Program-made: the position numbers and the translations under genes | From: Enoplolaimus lenunculus | Lineage: Eukaryota > Nematoda > Enoplea > Enoplida > Thoracostomopsidae | Assembly: GCA_030248215.1 (NCBI GenBank) | Contig: JASANG010000422.1 | Location: 54,505-118,504, forward strand | Direction: 5' to 3' | Length of the DNA stretch: 64,000 nucleotides | Shown here: in pieces, positions 17,658 to 29,600 of the stretch | Layout of the letters: each line of letters starts with the position of its first letter | Position numbering within the stretch: the stretch's first letter is position 1 | The notes under the pieces: model-generated | What the model was told of the DNA's origin: nothing | What the model saw: the letters and a program-made list of their open reading frames with translations, nothing else | The model's database searches: none

Positions 17658-20600
17658 TCATTTCTTCGCAGCATTCGCTCGCAAAATAGCTCCTGGCGAC
17701 GGATACGGACGCATTTGAAACAACGGGCCTGCAGCAGTGTCATCGACTCCGGTTTTTGCTTCGTCCCCCCGTTCAAGACCAGAAGTCCACGTTCCGCTAA
17801 AAGCAACACTACAGTAAAAGCAGTCCACATTTGCTTTTAGGGTGGTCTTGGTTTCTAATGAGAATGCAAAGCAAGAGGCTTAGATTTTGGATTACATTTT
17901 GGCTTAGGTTTAGGATTAGGTTTGAATTTACACTTTTTCCAACGCGTCGGCATAGGAATATGCTTAATATTAATTACCAAAATTAAAATGCAAAAAACAC
18001 TAAACGCATTAATAATAGAAAACGGTTATTTTATAAGTCAGTAATACCACCCGTAAAGCAAACAAAATAGCCAAAAGTAGCGTTCAAGATGGCACAATCA
18101 GCCAAAATTAACGTATTTTACTTACCGGGCACAATCAGAATAGGCAGCCGGATCCATCGGATCCAAACTATCATCGCCTTTATTAACCGACCCTGAACCA
18201 GATTGTTTAACACCTCGACCTCGTCGGCCTAGAATCCAACAAAACATTATAACAATGAACACAACTCAATATTATTGCCTACTCATCATCAGATATTTAA
18301 ATTATCAAAATAATACAATATCCCATACGCGATGTTGAACCAATTTCGAGCACGATGTGCCTTTTACCGTAAACAGATATCCAGTCACACCCTGGCCATT
18401 ACTTTTTTCATTTCTTTGATCCAAACTGTGCCTTCCACCTTTTTGTAATCTAGACATTTTCTCATCATCATTATCATCGTCATCCTGCAAAACAGCAAGG
18501 AAATAAATAAAATAAGTGAGAACAGTTACGCTATGCAAATTATTTAGTTTTTAACATTTAATAAATAGATTCAACACCCACAAACAGCTTTCTCAACATA
18601 TTATACAGCTAATTTCAGGCCCAAACCGTACACATTAGTCCATTTCAACGCCGACTGAACTGATACAACAAGAAATTTTTATGAATTCTATTCTTTGTTG
18701 TATGTAGAGCCTATATTCTAGGTTGCATCCTTCTGCAGTCAACGTGTTGTTTCAAACGCTATTACTAAGGTGATAGGAACTACACAACGGTAAACAAAAC
18801 TCAATACAACAACATCGTTTGTACTTACCTGCCGAAATAATTCAGCAAATTCTTCCTGATCACTATCGAAATCTTCTTTCGTGCTGGGGTTTCCTTTATC
18901 GTCATTTCCGTCATCGGTTTCCTGATGGTCTGTTGGAAGTGGGGAATGCAACTTTCGTTTACGAATGCCTGCTTGCGTTGATAGCGATGTGTTGCGTTTG
19001 AAGTCAAACGTTTTTGCATTGGTTTCTAGTAATTCTACAAAAAATTAACAACTCTCCAAACAAACAGGTATATATTTTTCAGCATCTAAAACCAAATTAG
19101 CACATTTGTTATCACCCTGGGACTAAATTGCTATTTCATAAATCTTCCTCAGTGACACTTTCAGAAATATAACGAAGGTTGTGCAATTCATTTAAACACC
19201 AATATGCATTGTACTTTTGATGAACGCGTCCACTCATAAAAAATTATGGATCATGCCTAGGCAAAACTACATAAAAGCAAAACTAACCCTTCGCCAGTTT
19301 ATTCGCAGGCATTCCAATCACCGCTTTTGGATGTCCAGGAGAGAGCCAGCTGACGTCATCTGTCCCTGTGTTCCAGTAAAAATACCGTCCACTAAAATGG
19401 TAAACCATTTAACGGCAACGACACTTACAAAACAGTTATTTTGAGGAGCCGTATTGCCAGCTATGCGTAGCACCTATCACCTGATAGTAATATGTTTTCA
19501 AACAAGCGAACTGCAGTATACGAGATATCTCAGAGACATGTAGGCAAAACGTGTTAGGAATATATATGCTTCAATACTGTTGAAAAGCCAAATGTCCTTT
19601 TAGTCTGCCAAGTTTTTCATAAATTTCAAGTAAAACTAAAAATAATATATAAAAGCAAAAAGATGATTAGGCTCGGCGTACGTTCCGGGATCATAAACTT
19701 CCGACCAGCCAGCAGGAAGTGGATATTTACGCAGCATACGATACCGACGCTTGTTGTGTTTTGGATCAACCATGTCAGCACTTTTGCCAGAACCCCATCT
19801 TTCGAAGCAAAACTGTGTGCATTTGTGAAACGGATTAATCTTGTTTGGACACCCTGGGGCTCCTAAAGCTAACAAACAATGCATGAGCATTTAATATAAT
19901 ATCAGCATGACCGAATATGTTTTAATTTTGTCAAACAAATAGTAATTAGAAGTTCAAAAAACAAAAAAATTTTGATGATGGGCGTAGCCAGAATTCAGAC
20001 AAGATTTTCAATCAGCGAGCGGCACTGAAGGTACAAAAGTGGTTGAAGTTTTTTAAAAACGACAGTTCATGACAATATTAAACCATTATATGTGAAACTC
20101 CAACCAAAACAGGAAATTTGTCGTCCTTAAGAAAACGAAGTGACGGCAGCTTGCTTCAGAACTTAAATGCAAATCAAAGTATATCTTTTAAAACGCAAAG
20201 TGCCAACTTTCGAAAATTACATTACATAAGTGTTGGAGGGGTCAATATGCTTACGATCAGTTATATGAGCCATAACTTATTCCATTATAAAGCGAGCGAG
20301 AAGCCAAGCAATATTTTTGGATTAAATCGCACTACACGATTTTAATTTTAGGCTGATTCGGCTATTATAGTGTGTCACATGTCAATTTTTAAATAACCCT
20401 GCTGACATAAAACTTCATTCCGGCATAAAAATTGTTGATTGAACACCAGCCTTAAGTGCATCATTCGCAAAACCCGAAAACGGATACTACACTGTAAATT
20501 ATTCGCATTTGCAAACAGAAGCATCAATTCAAGGAAGTGCTGCTTTATATGTATTTGGAATTCCAACACAATTTTGTTGTTTATTCAAAATTGAAGTTTT

Positions 20601-21157
20601 GGTATACCAATACGATTAATAAAAATACCTGCAGCTTTGGATACAATCAGCGTAGTTATTCTGCGTTCAACTTCCTGTTTTACACCGAAACGGGTATGTG
20701 CATTAGAAGGCGCCGTTGCTATGTGCGTGGAAGGAGACTGCCCAGGGAATGGCGGATCTACATCGTCATAACTTTCAGCGAAAACTTCTTCTTCCGGGTG
20801 ATCAGTATTCAACTCAGGGATACGTTTTGGTTGTTCCTCAACTATAACATTTTAAACATCTGTTTAAGCTAGTTATTGAGCCGAAGCGGAGCGGCAACCA
20901 AACCACAGCATATGATTCTATACTTATTAAAGGTTGCACCACGCAAAAACAAAAGTAAAAAACAAAAATAAATACGCCTTAGTTATTTTGAACATCAACG
21001 CTTCGCAATTCGAGGCTATTAACAGAGGCACAAAATATACCGCTTGTACTAGTAAATATATGTTTGTGCTATTAGGCATACCTTCTTGCAGCTCACCTCC
21101 ATTTGATATAATTCCTCTCTTTTTAAGTCGTGCAAGCAACGCTGCAGGAATTGGCAT
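17658..21157 (-). CDS. PQBP1: Polyglutamine-binding protein 1 orthologue, complete
   Basis: Nuclear WW-domain protein that links the U5 snRNP protein TXNL4A to transcription and splicing. Eight exons: 21157-21082, 20841-20629, 19862-19682, 19391-19288, 19034-18829, 18484-18391 (or to 18403), 18228-18126, 17796-17658; about 371 aa against 265 in human. The N-terminus [16 protein letters not shown] matches the family. An acidic [11 protein letters not shown] segment follows. The WW domain, about residues 145-178, reads [20 protein letters not shown] and ends with W172. The C-terminal half has [16 protein letters not shown] and the TXNL4A-binding tail [17 protein letters not shown]. Before the WW domain lies a Cys/His segment (C101, H109, C111, C115) that I do not recall in human PQBP1. 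The middle is acidic and basic low complexity rather than the human repeat region. Exon 6 has two in-frame donor choices, discussed in the findings. Confidence 0.95.
18340..18394 (-). mobile_element. Terminal fragment of a CAGGGTG hAT-like MITE in PQBP1 intron 6
   Basis: On the minus strand, CAGGGTGTGACTGGATATC followed by TGTTTACGGTAAAA matches the CAGGGTGTAACCGGATATC end of the family. It lies exactly at the exon 6/intron 6 border. The opposite end is missing, so it is a fragment. Confidence 0.75.
19977..20345. mobile_element. Degenerate hAT-type relic in PQBP1 intron 2
   Basis: It opens GATGGGCGTAGCCAGAATTC, close to hAT ends of the CAGTGGCGTAGCCAG type, and contains AAAGCGAGCGAGAAGCCAAG. 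It has no coding capacity and no paired end that I can place. Confidence 0.4.
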
Positions 21158-21317
21158 TGTTACAATTACTACAGATTATAATGTATTTGCGTTTCAAGTA
21201 CCTAAACTAAGATTTTCCCCCTACAACATGAATTCTATAATTATTAAAGTAAATAGAACTCTTGCAACTTGCACATGCAAGTTATTGTAAAGAGAACAAA
21301 ACTTTTGTAAGGCTGTG

Positions 21318-21460
21318 ATGTTCTGTGCGCAATGTAAGTAAATATTACGTTAGTAGAAAATAGTGGAAACAATTGACCAGGGCTGGATTCGCATCAGCAT
21401 TGCTAATCGGACCAACGCTCTTATAACTCCCGGGTGTTTCGAAGATGTCGTCCCCAGACC
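21318..21460 (-). repeat. tRNA-derived SINE-like copy, first of a tandem pair
   Basis: On the minus strand an A-box-like segment near AAGAGCGTTGG is followed by a B-box-like GATGCGAATCC. The plus-strand flank GGAAACAATTGACCAGGGCT resembles the next copy's CGAAACAATTAACCACAG, so the two are related. Confidence 0.5.
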
Positions 21461-21534
21461 GTCACACCGTTTATGGACTTACACCACGGATTATGCCGTT
21501 GCGGTCATATCGTGGTCACCATGTAAAGTTGCGC

Positions 21535-21680
21535 GCTTTTACGGCAATGTAAGTGTTATGTTGGCGGAAAATAGTCGAAACAATTAACCACAGTTGGAAA
21601 CAAAACAGCGACCTTTGGCTAACCTGGCCAACGCTCTTATCAAGTGAGCTATCGCATCACTGCTTCAACTATATGTGTTA
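21535..21680 (-). repeat. tRNA-derived SINE-like copy, second of a tandem pair
   Basis: On the minus strand GCGATAGCTCACTTGATAAG resembles a tRNA D-arm/A-box and is followed by AGCGTTGGCC, as in the neighbouring copy. The B-box is degraded. Confidence 0.5.
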
Positions 21681-21779
21681 GCTGTTATATGTGGTTTTAC
21701 CACTGTACTACACTGTGCACAGCGTAACTAATATGCAACGTGTATCATGTGTTGACTTTCTTATGTGTGCTGTATTCAT

Positions 21780-21915
21780 TCAGGTATTCCATCGTGCAAA
21801 ACCCATCAACTTGCAGCTGCAAGATCTCGCTGCAAAAAGTTGCAACTGCTAGTTAGTGTGAATAATTTACATGCGCAATTTGCCGCTGCGAATTCTCGCT
21901 GTAAAATATTAAACG
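21780..21915. repeat. AACTTGCAGC dispersed repeat
   Basis: Repeated, partly palindromic AACTTGCAGCTGCAAG and TCTCGCTGCAAAA units. A similar block lies at 27205-27395 with AACTTGCAGC and TTCTCGCTACAAAA. The element type is unknown. Confidence 0.4.
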
Positions 21916-22432
21916 TGTCAATGGACTTTATGCACTTTTCCCACTTATTAAATGTACATCGTTTAGAGCGGTGTGACATTTAATCATAATTACCGTTTGG
22001 TTCAAAAGATAAGATCAAATAGTACTAGCTAACCAATCAAAAATTTTGCTCCGACTAAATGGAAGTTCAATCGTTTTGCGTTCTTCAAACGTTGCCACAA
22101 TAAACTTACGTTACTATAAGGCCCATATGGTTGAGACTGTAAGAGTTGAGCTGCTCTGCGAGTATTTTGGGATTGTGATTGGCAATGTAAAATTTGTTTC
22201 GGAACGAAATTCGCAATAAAATGGTGATGGATGCCTTGAGATGTGAGCGATGTAACGTGAAATGCAACACATATTCGCACAAATCTTATATACCGGTATG
22301 TTTCGAAAATCTGGAACATTAGAGGTCGGCTTTTCCACCTCCCCGTTTGCTTCACACCGGGATCGTATCGCAAATGGACAAATATGCCGCAAACGAAGTT
22401 GTGACAACGGCCACTCGGTTTAGTATTCAAAT

Positions 22433-22605
22433 CAATGGCGGATCCATGGGGGGGGCACCCCGGCCGTGGGCCCCCCAACAGCATCTCGATAAAAATTATA
22501 TAGCAATTTTGTGACAATAGTTCGTGGTTTGTGTGTGGGTCAAAAATAAGTTTATTACCAGTGAAATTTTGCCCCCCCCATTTTGAGATCCTGGATCCGC
22601 CACTG
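22433..22605. mobile_element. Short hAT MITE with CAGTGGCGGATCC ends
   Basis: The left end CAATGGCGGATCCATGGGGG is mirrored by GGATCCGCCACTG on the right. The flanks ATTCAAAT / ATTTAAAT agree at 7 of 8 bases, fitting an 8-bp duplication. Internally it is rich in G and C runs. Confidence 0.8.
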
Positions 22606-23132
22606 ATTTAAATAGAAGATTATACTCTGCGTCCCCGCACATTATACCCTCCGGCAATTTTAAGCTGTGTAAGACTTATTTTACCAATACTTTGGCGTTG
22701 TCTCTCACACGCTTTATAATGCGTGCGCTACCACAAGCATCGTGCGACAAGACAGTAAGCTGCAGAGGAAATTTGATAGCTAGTGAACTTTAGGTACAAA
22801 ACTTTTGTTAATACCGTCAGGTATGCGCTGAATAAAACAGCCGTATTCTTGGCTGACAGTGTGCAACCAGAGGATGGACCCAACAAACGCCCCCTACTCG
22901 AGATTTTGTCTTTTTGGTTGAGTGTATTTTAACCATAAAGATTTCTTTTTTTTGACGGCAAATACTTTTTGTATGATATTTCACTTATGATGCAATAGAC
23001 AAGCGTGTAAACCACAGAATTCGTCTCAGCCCGGCGAATGCTCACCTCTATTATGTAACGTTGTGCACTGCTGTTAGTTATGCCACTACTCTCATCTATT
23101 TTTGTCACAAAACTCAAACTAACATCAACATC

Positions 23133-23515
23133 AACCAGTCGTAGTCGGACTATGTATTGACTGTTGAGCTAAGCTGGAACACAGCAATTAAGCTATATAA
23201 ATTTATTTGTCGATTTTGGAGGTTTGTAAACACTTTATTTAAATTCCTCGCACCAAAAACCCTTTAATAACCCTAATAATTAATGAAATATTGCAAAAAG
23301 TCCTAATTTAGGTTTATCAGTTATGGTAATATGCAAATTAGCTATTTGTTAACTGTTTAGTTATCGGTTTTGAAGATTTGTAGTCAATTTTTCCGGTTCT
23401 TCGCGTCCAAAAACCCTTTAGTACTGAAATTGCATTGCCTCTAACCGTAATAGTTAGTTAAATATCTTAAAAAGTCCCAACTGTTTATTTGAAAAAATTA
23501 CACCCTGCATACAGT
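23133..23515 (-). repeat. Inverted relic of the 176-bp-unit element
   Basis: It begins ACCAGTCGTAGTCGGACTA, the reverse complement of the CACTACGACTGG end of the elements at 28656 and 44293. It then carries at least two degraded internal units (CCAAAAACCCTTTA; GCAAATTAGCTA). It is older than the other two copies. Confidence 0.7.
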
Positions 23516-23621
23516 TACGCATTAATTGTTACATGTAAATAAGTGGCTGACTAGTTTAGGTTTCTGATATTTATACGTAAAATTTGTGTATCAGTACAGT
23601 TTATTGGTTAAAACTCGAATC

Positions 23622-26600
23622 ATGAACCAGCCACAAGTAAGTATGGATATTCGTTTGTTTTAATGCTTGTACTGAATGTTGGTTAAATTAGTTATTACTG
23701 CAACAAATATTAGTTAAATTGGATTTATTAAAATACCTATCTAATCTTGGTATCTTCTTTGGTATGTATTGCAACCAAATAATAACCAGCTTGCGTTTCA
23801 AAAGTTCAGTATGCAGATTCCCTGTGTTATTTTGATTATTTTGTAAAAGCCTGCCTAATGTTGCGAGCGTTTGAGCAATGCTTGTCCCACTGCATATGTA
23901 CATGCAATATACGGTGTGTTGTATTCTAGCCGGCAACATACGCGTCGACATATAGTTGATTATAAAAGTAGTTGGAGAGGCTGGCTGCGTGACGCAATGA
24001 TAGAGTGTTTGCTTAAGATTTATAGTCTTGGAAGCATGGTGGCACCGAATCCACAATTTGACCGAATCCGAATCCGCTGCTATTTTGCCGAATCTGAATA
24101 TTGCATGTTGCATATTTCAGATATATGTATAATTTGAATTTGTTTCACAACATCAACTCAATGCCGGCCGCATAACTTGTCAACGTTAATATATTTCGTG
24201 CCCGACCTCAGTTCTGAGATTTGTGATTTGAAAAAATATTGATTGACATAACAAGTTAATCAAAATTTTCATTACTTTTAAAATGAAAAAAAACATATTG
24301 TCGAACATGGTTAATCCGAACCTTTCTTACCACAATGCTTGGAAGTTCGAACTTACCCCGCGCTTGTAATTCTGGCTGCATAGTAAGAAACTCAAGTTAA
24401 TTACTTACCTCTATCTTGATGTGATAGTTTTAGGCTTCAACTAACCGAAGTTCGGAAAAACGTCGTTTGAATCATGAAGCAACAACGCGATTCGATCAAC
24501 CTCAGCGAAAGATTCCCAGACAAGTTTTCGATGTCGAAGAGCAAATCACTAATGGAACTGCTGTTGTTGATACAGAAAATTTATTGGAGGTACAGTTTCG
24601 CGAATATAAAGTAGCAGGATTTTATGCATGGTTTACTCAAGAAAAGCGCTTCCATTTTAACAGTGTAACTCAATGTTAGCAAGGGTCTTACTTATGTCAA
24701 AATATCATATTTGTAGTCTGCATTTGTAGCTAAATCCATTTTTAGCTGTATAGAAGTTCAATAACGACCTTTGTTAAAACCACTGCTTACCAGGGTAATT
24801 TGTTTTTTCTCCGGAACCGGAACTGCAAAGATATTGCGCCACCGATTGACTATAATACAAAATAAAATATGCTGTTTGCCGACTGTTTTGATGTTTCGTA
24901 ATTTTTCATGTTCTGCAAAAATATATGTGTCGAATTTCTTAAAATATATCGAATGTGGTGATAAACAAAAGTTATCAGCGTGCGACCGAATACCGAAATT
25001 ACCGGAGCCGGCACCGGACAGTTAATACAAATACATAATCGAAGTTGTTTCAATATTCAGTCGTTAGAATCAGATGGAGCGCTGGAACCACTCGATGAAC
25101 TCGGTGTCAAAAAGTTGATACTTGCATTCGAAAAGCGTGTGTTGACAAACCAAGAGCTACGCATCAAGTATTCTGATGCGCCCGAAAAGTTTATGGAGGC
25201 TGAAGTTGAACTTCACGTATCGATTCAGGTAGGACACTAAGGATCCCTGCGCAGAGTATATAAAAGAAAGTGCACTCATATTTCTCGTTGCTGCTACGTT
25301 ATGGCCGTTTTTATATAAAATGTCCGCGGTTTGTCTGAAATAGGCGTTATTATGTAATATTAGCACAATATGTTTAGACATAGTTTAATTGCGATTTGGA
25401 AAGCCATCGGCTACACTGTAGTTTGTGTTTGGTACATATTGGCTGGGTTTCTGAAATCTTACTCTAGTATTTACTTGAGTTACACTTAAGTAATTACTTA
25501 AGTCGCCGACTTAAGTAAACACTTAAGTTTTCGAGTGCAACCAAAGATCGCAAAATAACAGCCATTGTCATGACAAGAAACTAATTGTTTCGCTTTTCAT
25601 TAAGGAGGCATCATGAGTTTACAATTTCAATTAGACCAAGGTGAGTATGCCTGAGCGGTTAATTTGTAGTATATCAAATTTAGTCAGCGACTGAAGTATT
25701 TACTTAAGTACGATTTTAAAAACGGCAAAATAGTTCAGCAATTACTTAGATCGTACTTAAGTACAAAGTCGTACTTAAATAGGGTTTCGGAAACTCAGCC
25801 ATTGTGTATAATAAGTATTTATTATCTAGAGCAGGATTTTCAAAGTGAGATTGAAACACTAAATGAAAGTTCCTTCTGTATCTTTATAAATATTAATGAG
25901 AAGAAACAAAAATTTCAGTAAACAGAAACAACACGGCGGTCAAGTTAAACTAATATAATGTTTTCAGGAAATGCACGCAATTGCTACTATGCCACATTTG
26001 TATTATTTATTGGTTGATTTAAATGCGACAGATACACTGTTGCAGTTGCTTATGCACGACAATACTGACATTTCAATTGCAGTTGTCAATTTGTTACAGG
26101 TAAATTTGAGTTATTTTCATCTTTAACGTGTCTATAACTTTCCAAGCTGATAGCTAATTTTATTTAAAATTTCACTAGCGAATATATTTTCGTTGAGCGA
26201 ATGAAAATTATAAAGTCCCACATTACCTTACGAAACGCAAACACATGGTCCATGTATTACCAATAGACTCCCACATTACCTTACGAAACGCGAACACATG
26301 CTCCAAGTATTACCAATAGAAACGCTACAATGCACGTGTTGTAATTAGAGATGTCTCAGGGCCAGGGCTAACGTTTTACTGAGACCAAATTTTCAAAGCA
26401 ATTTTACTTGACTGGATGAACTTTGAAGAACTGAACCACAATGTTGTGTTTCGGGTAAACAAAAAACTTTATAAAACATAATGTTCTTGTATTCATTTTT
26501 GCGTTACAATATATCACATCGCAAATTTTGGTTCGACTCTAACGTTTCGTTTTCAACAAAAACGTGTTTGTTTAACAATATATAGCTGTTGTGATAGAAC

Positions 26601-29600
26601 AAAATGCGTTTTTACATAATATTCTTTGGCTCCGATTGGTACCGGTCCAAACTTTAAATTTAATGGGTTTTCGTCATTTATGAATTGTGAAAATTTACTT
26701 CTAAGTTTTAGTTGAAGTAAATCAGAAATATGTTTTGAGGTGGGTCCCGTCCAGCTGCTAATGCGTAAAACGCATAGTTATCTAAATAGCAATTTAAGTT
26801 TGATTATAGGAATTAACTGACGTGGATTCGTTGAACGAGAGTGAAGAAGGTGCGAATGCTTTAATTGATGCGCTGGTAGATGGTCAGGTGCTTGGCCTTT
26901 TGGTACAGAATATGGAACGTTTAGACGAAGCAAACAAAGTAGGTTACTCCAGGTCTCTGCTCTGGCTTATTTATTACATTATAACTGAAAAATTATACAA
27001 AAAAGCGTATAATACGTCTAAAAAGACAATTATTAATTTTAAAAATGTACGGTCGAGTGGTAAGATTTCGAGCGGAGGGCTTGAACCAGTCGGGAATACA
27101 GTTTGGTTGCTTTGGACCAGTAAGAACCAATGCCACTCCTGTAGCGAATCACCATCCTATCAGAATACGACACTGTTTTTGCATAATCTGCTTTCATTAC
27201 TGCAGCCTTATCCACAAGTGCAAGCTTTGACCGGAACATCGTGTTGCTGCAAGTTGCCTTTGCAAGTTTTTGTTGCCAGAACGTGTTGCTAGAACTTGCA
27301 GCTTCATGTTTTATTCAAAGCTTTTTGTTCGAAGACTCATCACAAAATTTTCAGCAACAAGTTCTCGCTACAAAAACTTGCACGTATGAATACGGCTTTA
27401 TTTATTCAATAATATAGTTATAGTGAGAGTTATAGTGGGAATGGGCACATCGAAATGTGAAAACGTACTGTTCTATTCAGGATGAGGCCGATGCGATTTA
27501 TAACAGCCTTGGATTTGTTGATAATCTAATAAATGTGAAAAAGTACGTACTGTTCTATTTAGGATGAGGCCGATGCGATTCATAACAGTCTTGGGTTTGT
27601 TGATAATTTAATCGAATTTAAACCCGAGATTTGCGCTGCTGTGGTTGGTTCGTCTGGTCTGCTTACGTGGCTACTGAAACGTGTTCGAGCACGAATTGCT
27701 TTTGACGGCAACAAGCTGTATAGCTCGGAAATTTTGGCTATCACGGTGCAAAATAGTGATGATGTAAGTTTTAGTTTTAAACTAACTAAATTAGTCGGAC
27801 CTAAAGTTTTTGTCAAATGTACGGAAATTTAGCTGAGAGACGTTTTTAGCAAAAATATTGAAATTGAGAAGAATAAATTGAAATGATGTTGCAAATACAA
27901 ACGTACCAAAAGCCAATGATCATCCTGGTGATATATACAGATTTCCAGCGCACAAGCGGGTGTACGGCTGGTTGATAATTGCTACAGTCGCTGACATACG
28001 GCTGGTTAACAATTATTACTACAGTCGCGGTCAGAATTAAGGTTATGTTTGATATTTTAAAATCACGATTAGTTTTATAAAAATTAGACACCTGTTCTGG
28101 TTTTGCAAGACGTTGAAATTGGACGTAATTATCTAAATGCTAAAAATTTTGTGTTTGAAAAAAATATATTTATTATTTTGGAACGAAAGTTTTTTTAACT
28201 AGTTCAATTTTGTTTATTAGTTGTTAGAAAAAAATTCTATTTTGCGGTGACTAAACTAAGTAAATAATTGATAAATTGCTGTTTTGAGGCTTGATATCAC
28301 TATAAAACTTAAGTTAAGTTATTGACAAAAGGTAGGTAAACAATTCCTTTGTTTTACACGCGTTTAATGTACTACATATACTATATATCGTAGAACTATC
28401 AACTCTAGCGGAAAAATGTGTACGTCAAATAAAATGCGCTCAAACCAAGTAATTAGAATAACAATGACTACCGCGTTTGCGATCGATTACATCACTCGCT
28501 ATTTGCGTTCGATTGCGACGACACCTTAATTCTGACCGTGACCCTAGTGCTGCTGCAATATTCCCACATTGTGGTATATCATAATTTGCATGTTACAAAT
28601 AAAAAACTTTTACTACTACTACTAATAATAATACTAATATTAATAATGGTAGTAATTGAGCGAAGCTCGGAGTTTCGCGAAGCGTTTTATGTTTTGTACT
28701 TGGGGGTCGAAAGGTGGATGTCCGTCCGTCCGTCTGTCCGTCCGAAAAGAATCTCAGGAACGGCCAAACCGATTTTGATAAACTTTTTTTTGTTTGAAAG
28801 CCAATTATCCTGGGGTGTTAACCTCGTATTGGGGTTTGAATATTTTAAGCGGTTTAGTAGCTACAGGCTAATTTGCATAATTAATTAAGCCTAAATTAGG
28901 ACTTTCCACAATATTTCACTAATTATTACAGTTAGAAGCCATCTAATTTTGGCATTAAAGGGTTTTTGGGTGCGGCGAATCTGCGTAGACTGTTTACAAA
29001 TCTCCAAAACGGATAATTGAGCAGTTAGCTTATAGATACTTTGCATATTAGCATAGTTTATAAGCCTAAATTGGGACTTTTTACAATATTTCACTAATTA
29101 TTAAGTTTAAAAGCAATATAATTTCAGCACTAAAGGGTTTTTAGGTGCGAGGAATCTGAATAAATTGTTTACAAGCGTCTAAAACCAATACTTGAGTAGT
29201 TAGCTAATAGATAATTTGCATATTAGCATAGTTTATAAGCCTAAATTAATACTTTTTACAATATTTCACTAATTATTAAGGTTAAAAGCAATATAATTTC
29301 AGCACTAAAGGGTTTTCAGGTGTGAGGAATTTGAATAAATTGTTTACAAACCTCCAAAACCGATAAATGAATAGTTAGCTAATAACTAATTTCGAGCTTC
29401 GCTCAATAAATGTAGTCCCACTACGACTGGTAATAATTGTAGTGGTGATCGGTATTTATGGTGCTGTAGGTGAAAAAAGCTTTGGGCGAAGTGGACGGGA
29501 TCGATATTTTGTTAAGTCAACTTGCGCAGTATAAACGCCATGATCCGTCAACACAAACCGAAGTTGAATATATGGAAAATTTATTCAATTGCCTGTGCGC

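Larger units (their letters stand above)
21158..23621. promoter_or_regulatory. Divergent intergenic region between PQBP1 and CTNNBL1
   Basis: The 2.46 kb between the two start codons must contain both promoters. Most of it is repeat (SINE pair, hAT MITE, inverted 176-bp-unit relic), so core promoters are expected in the short unique stretches next to 21157 and 23622. I could not identify specific factor sites. Confidence 0.4.

Noticed and set aside
28538-28888. 116-residue open frame with EAFYVLYLGVERWMSVRP
   Set aside because: It is the translation of the repeat's GTCCGTCCG tract and recurs in the 44293 copy; a shadow of a non-coding element.
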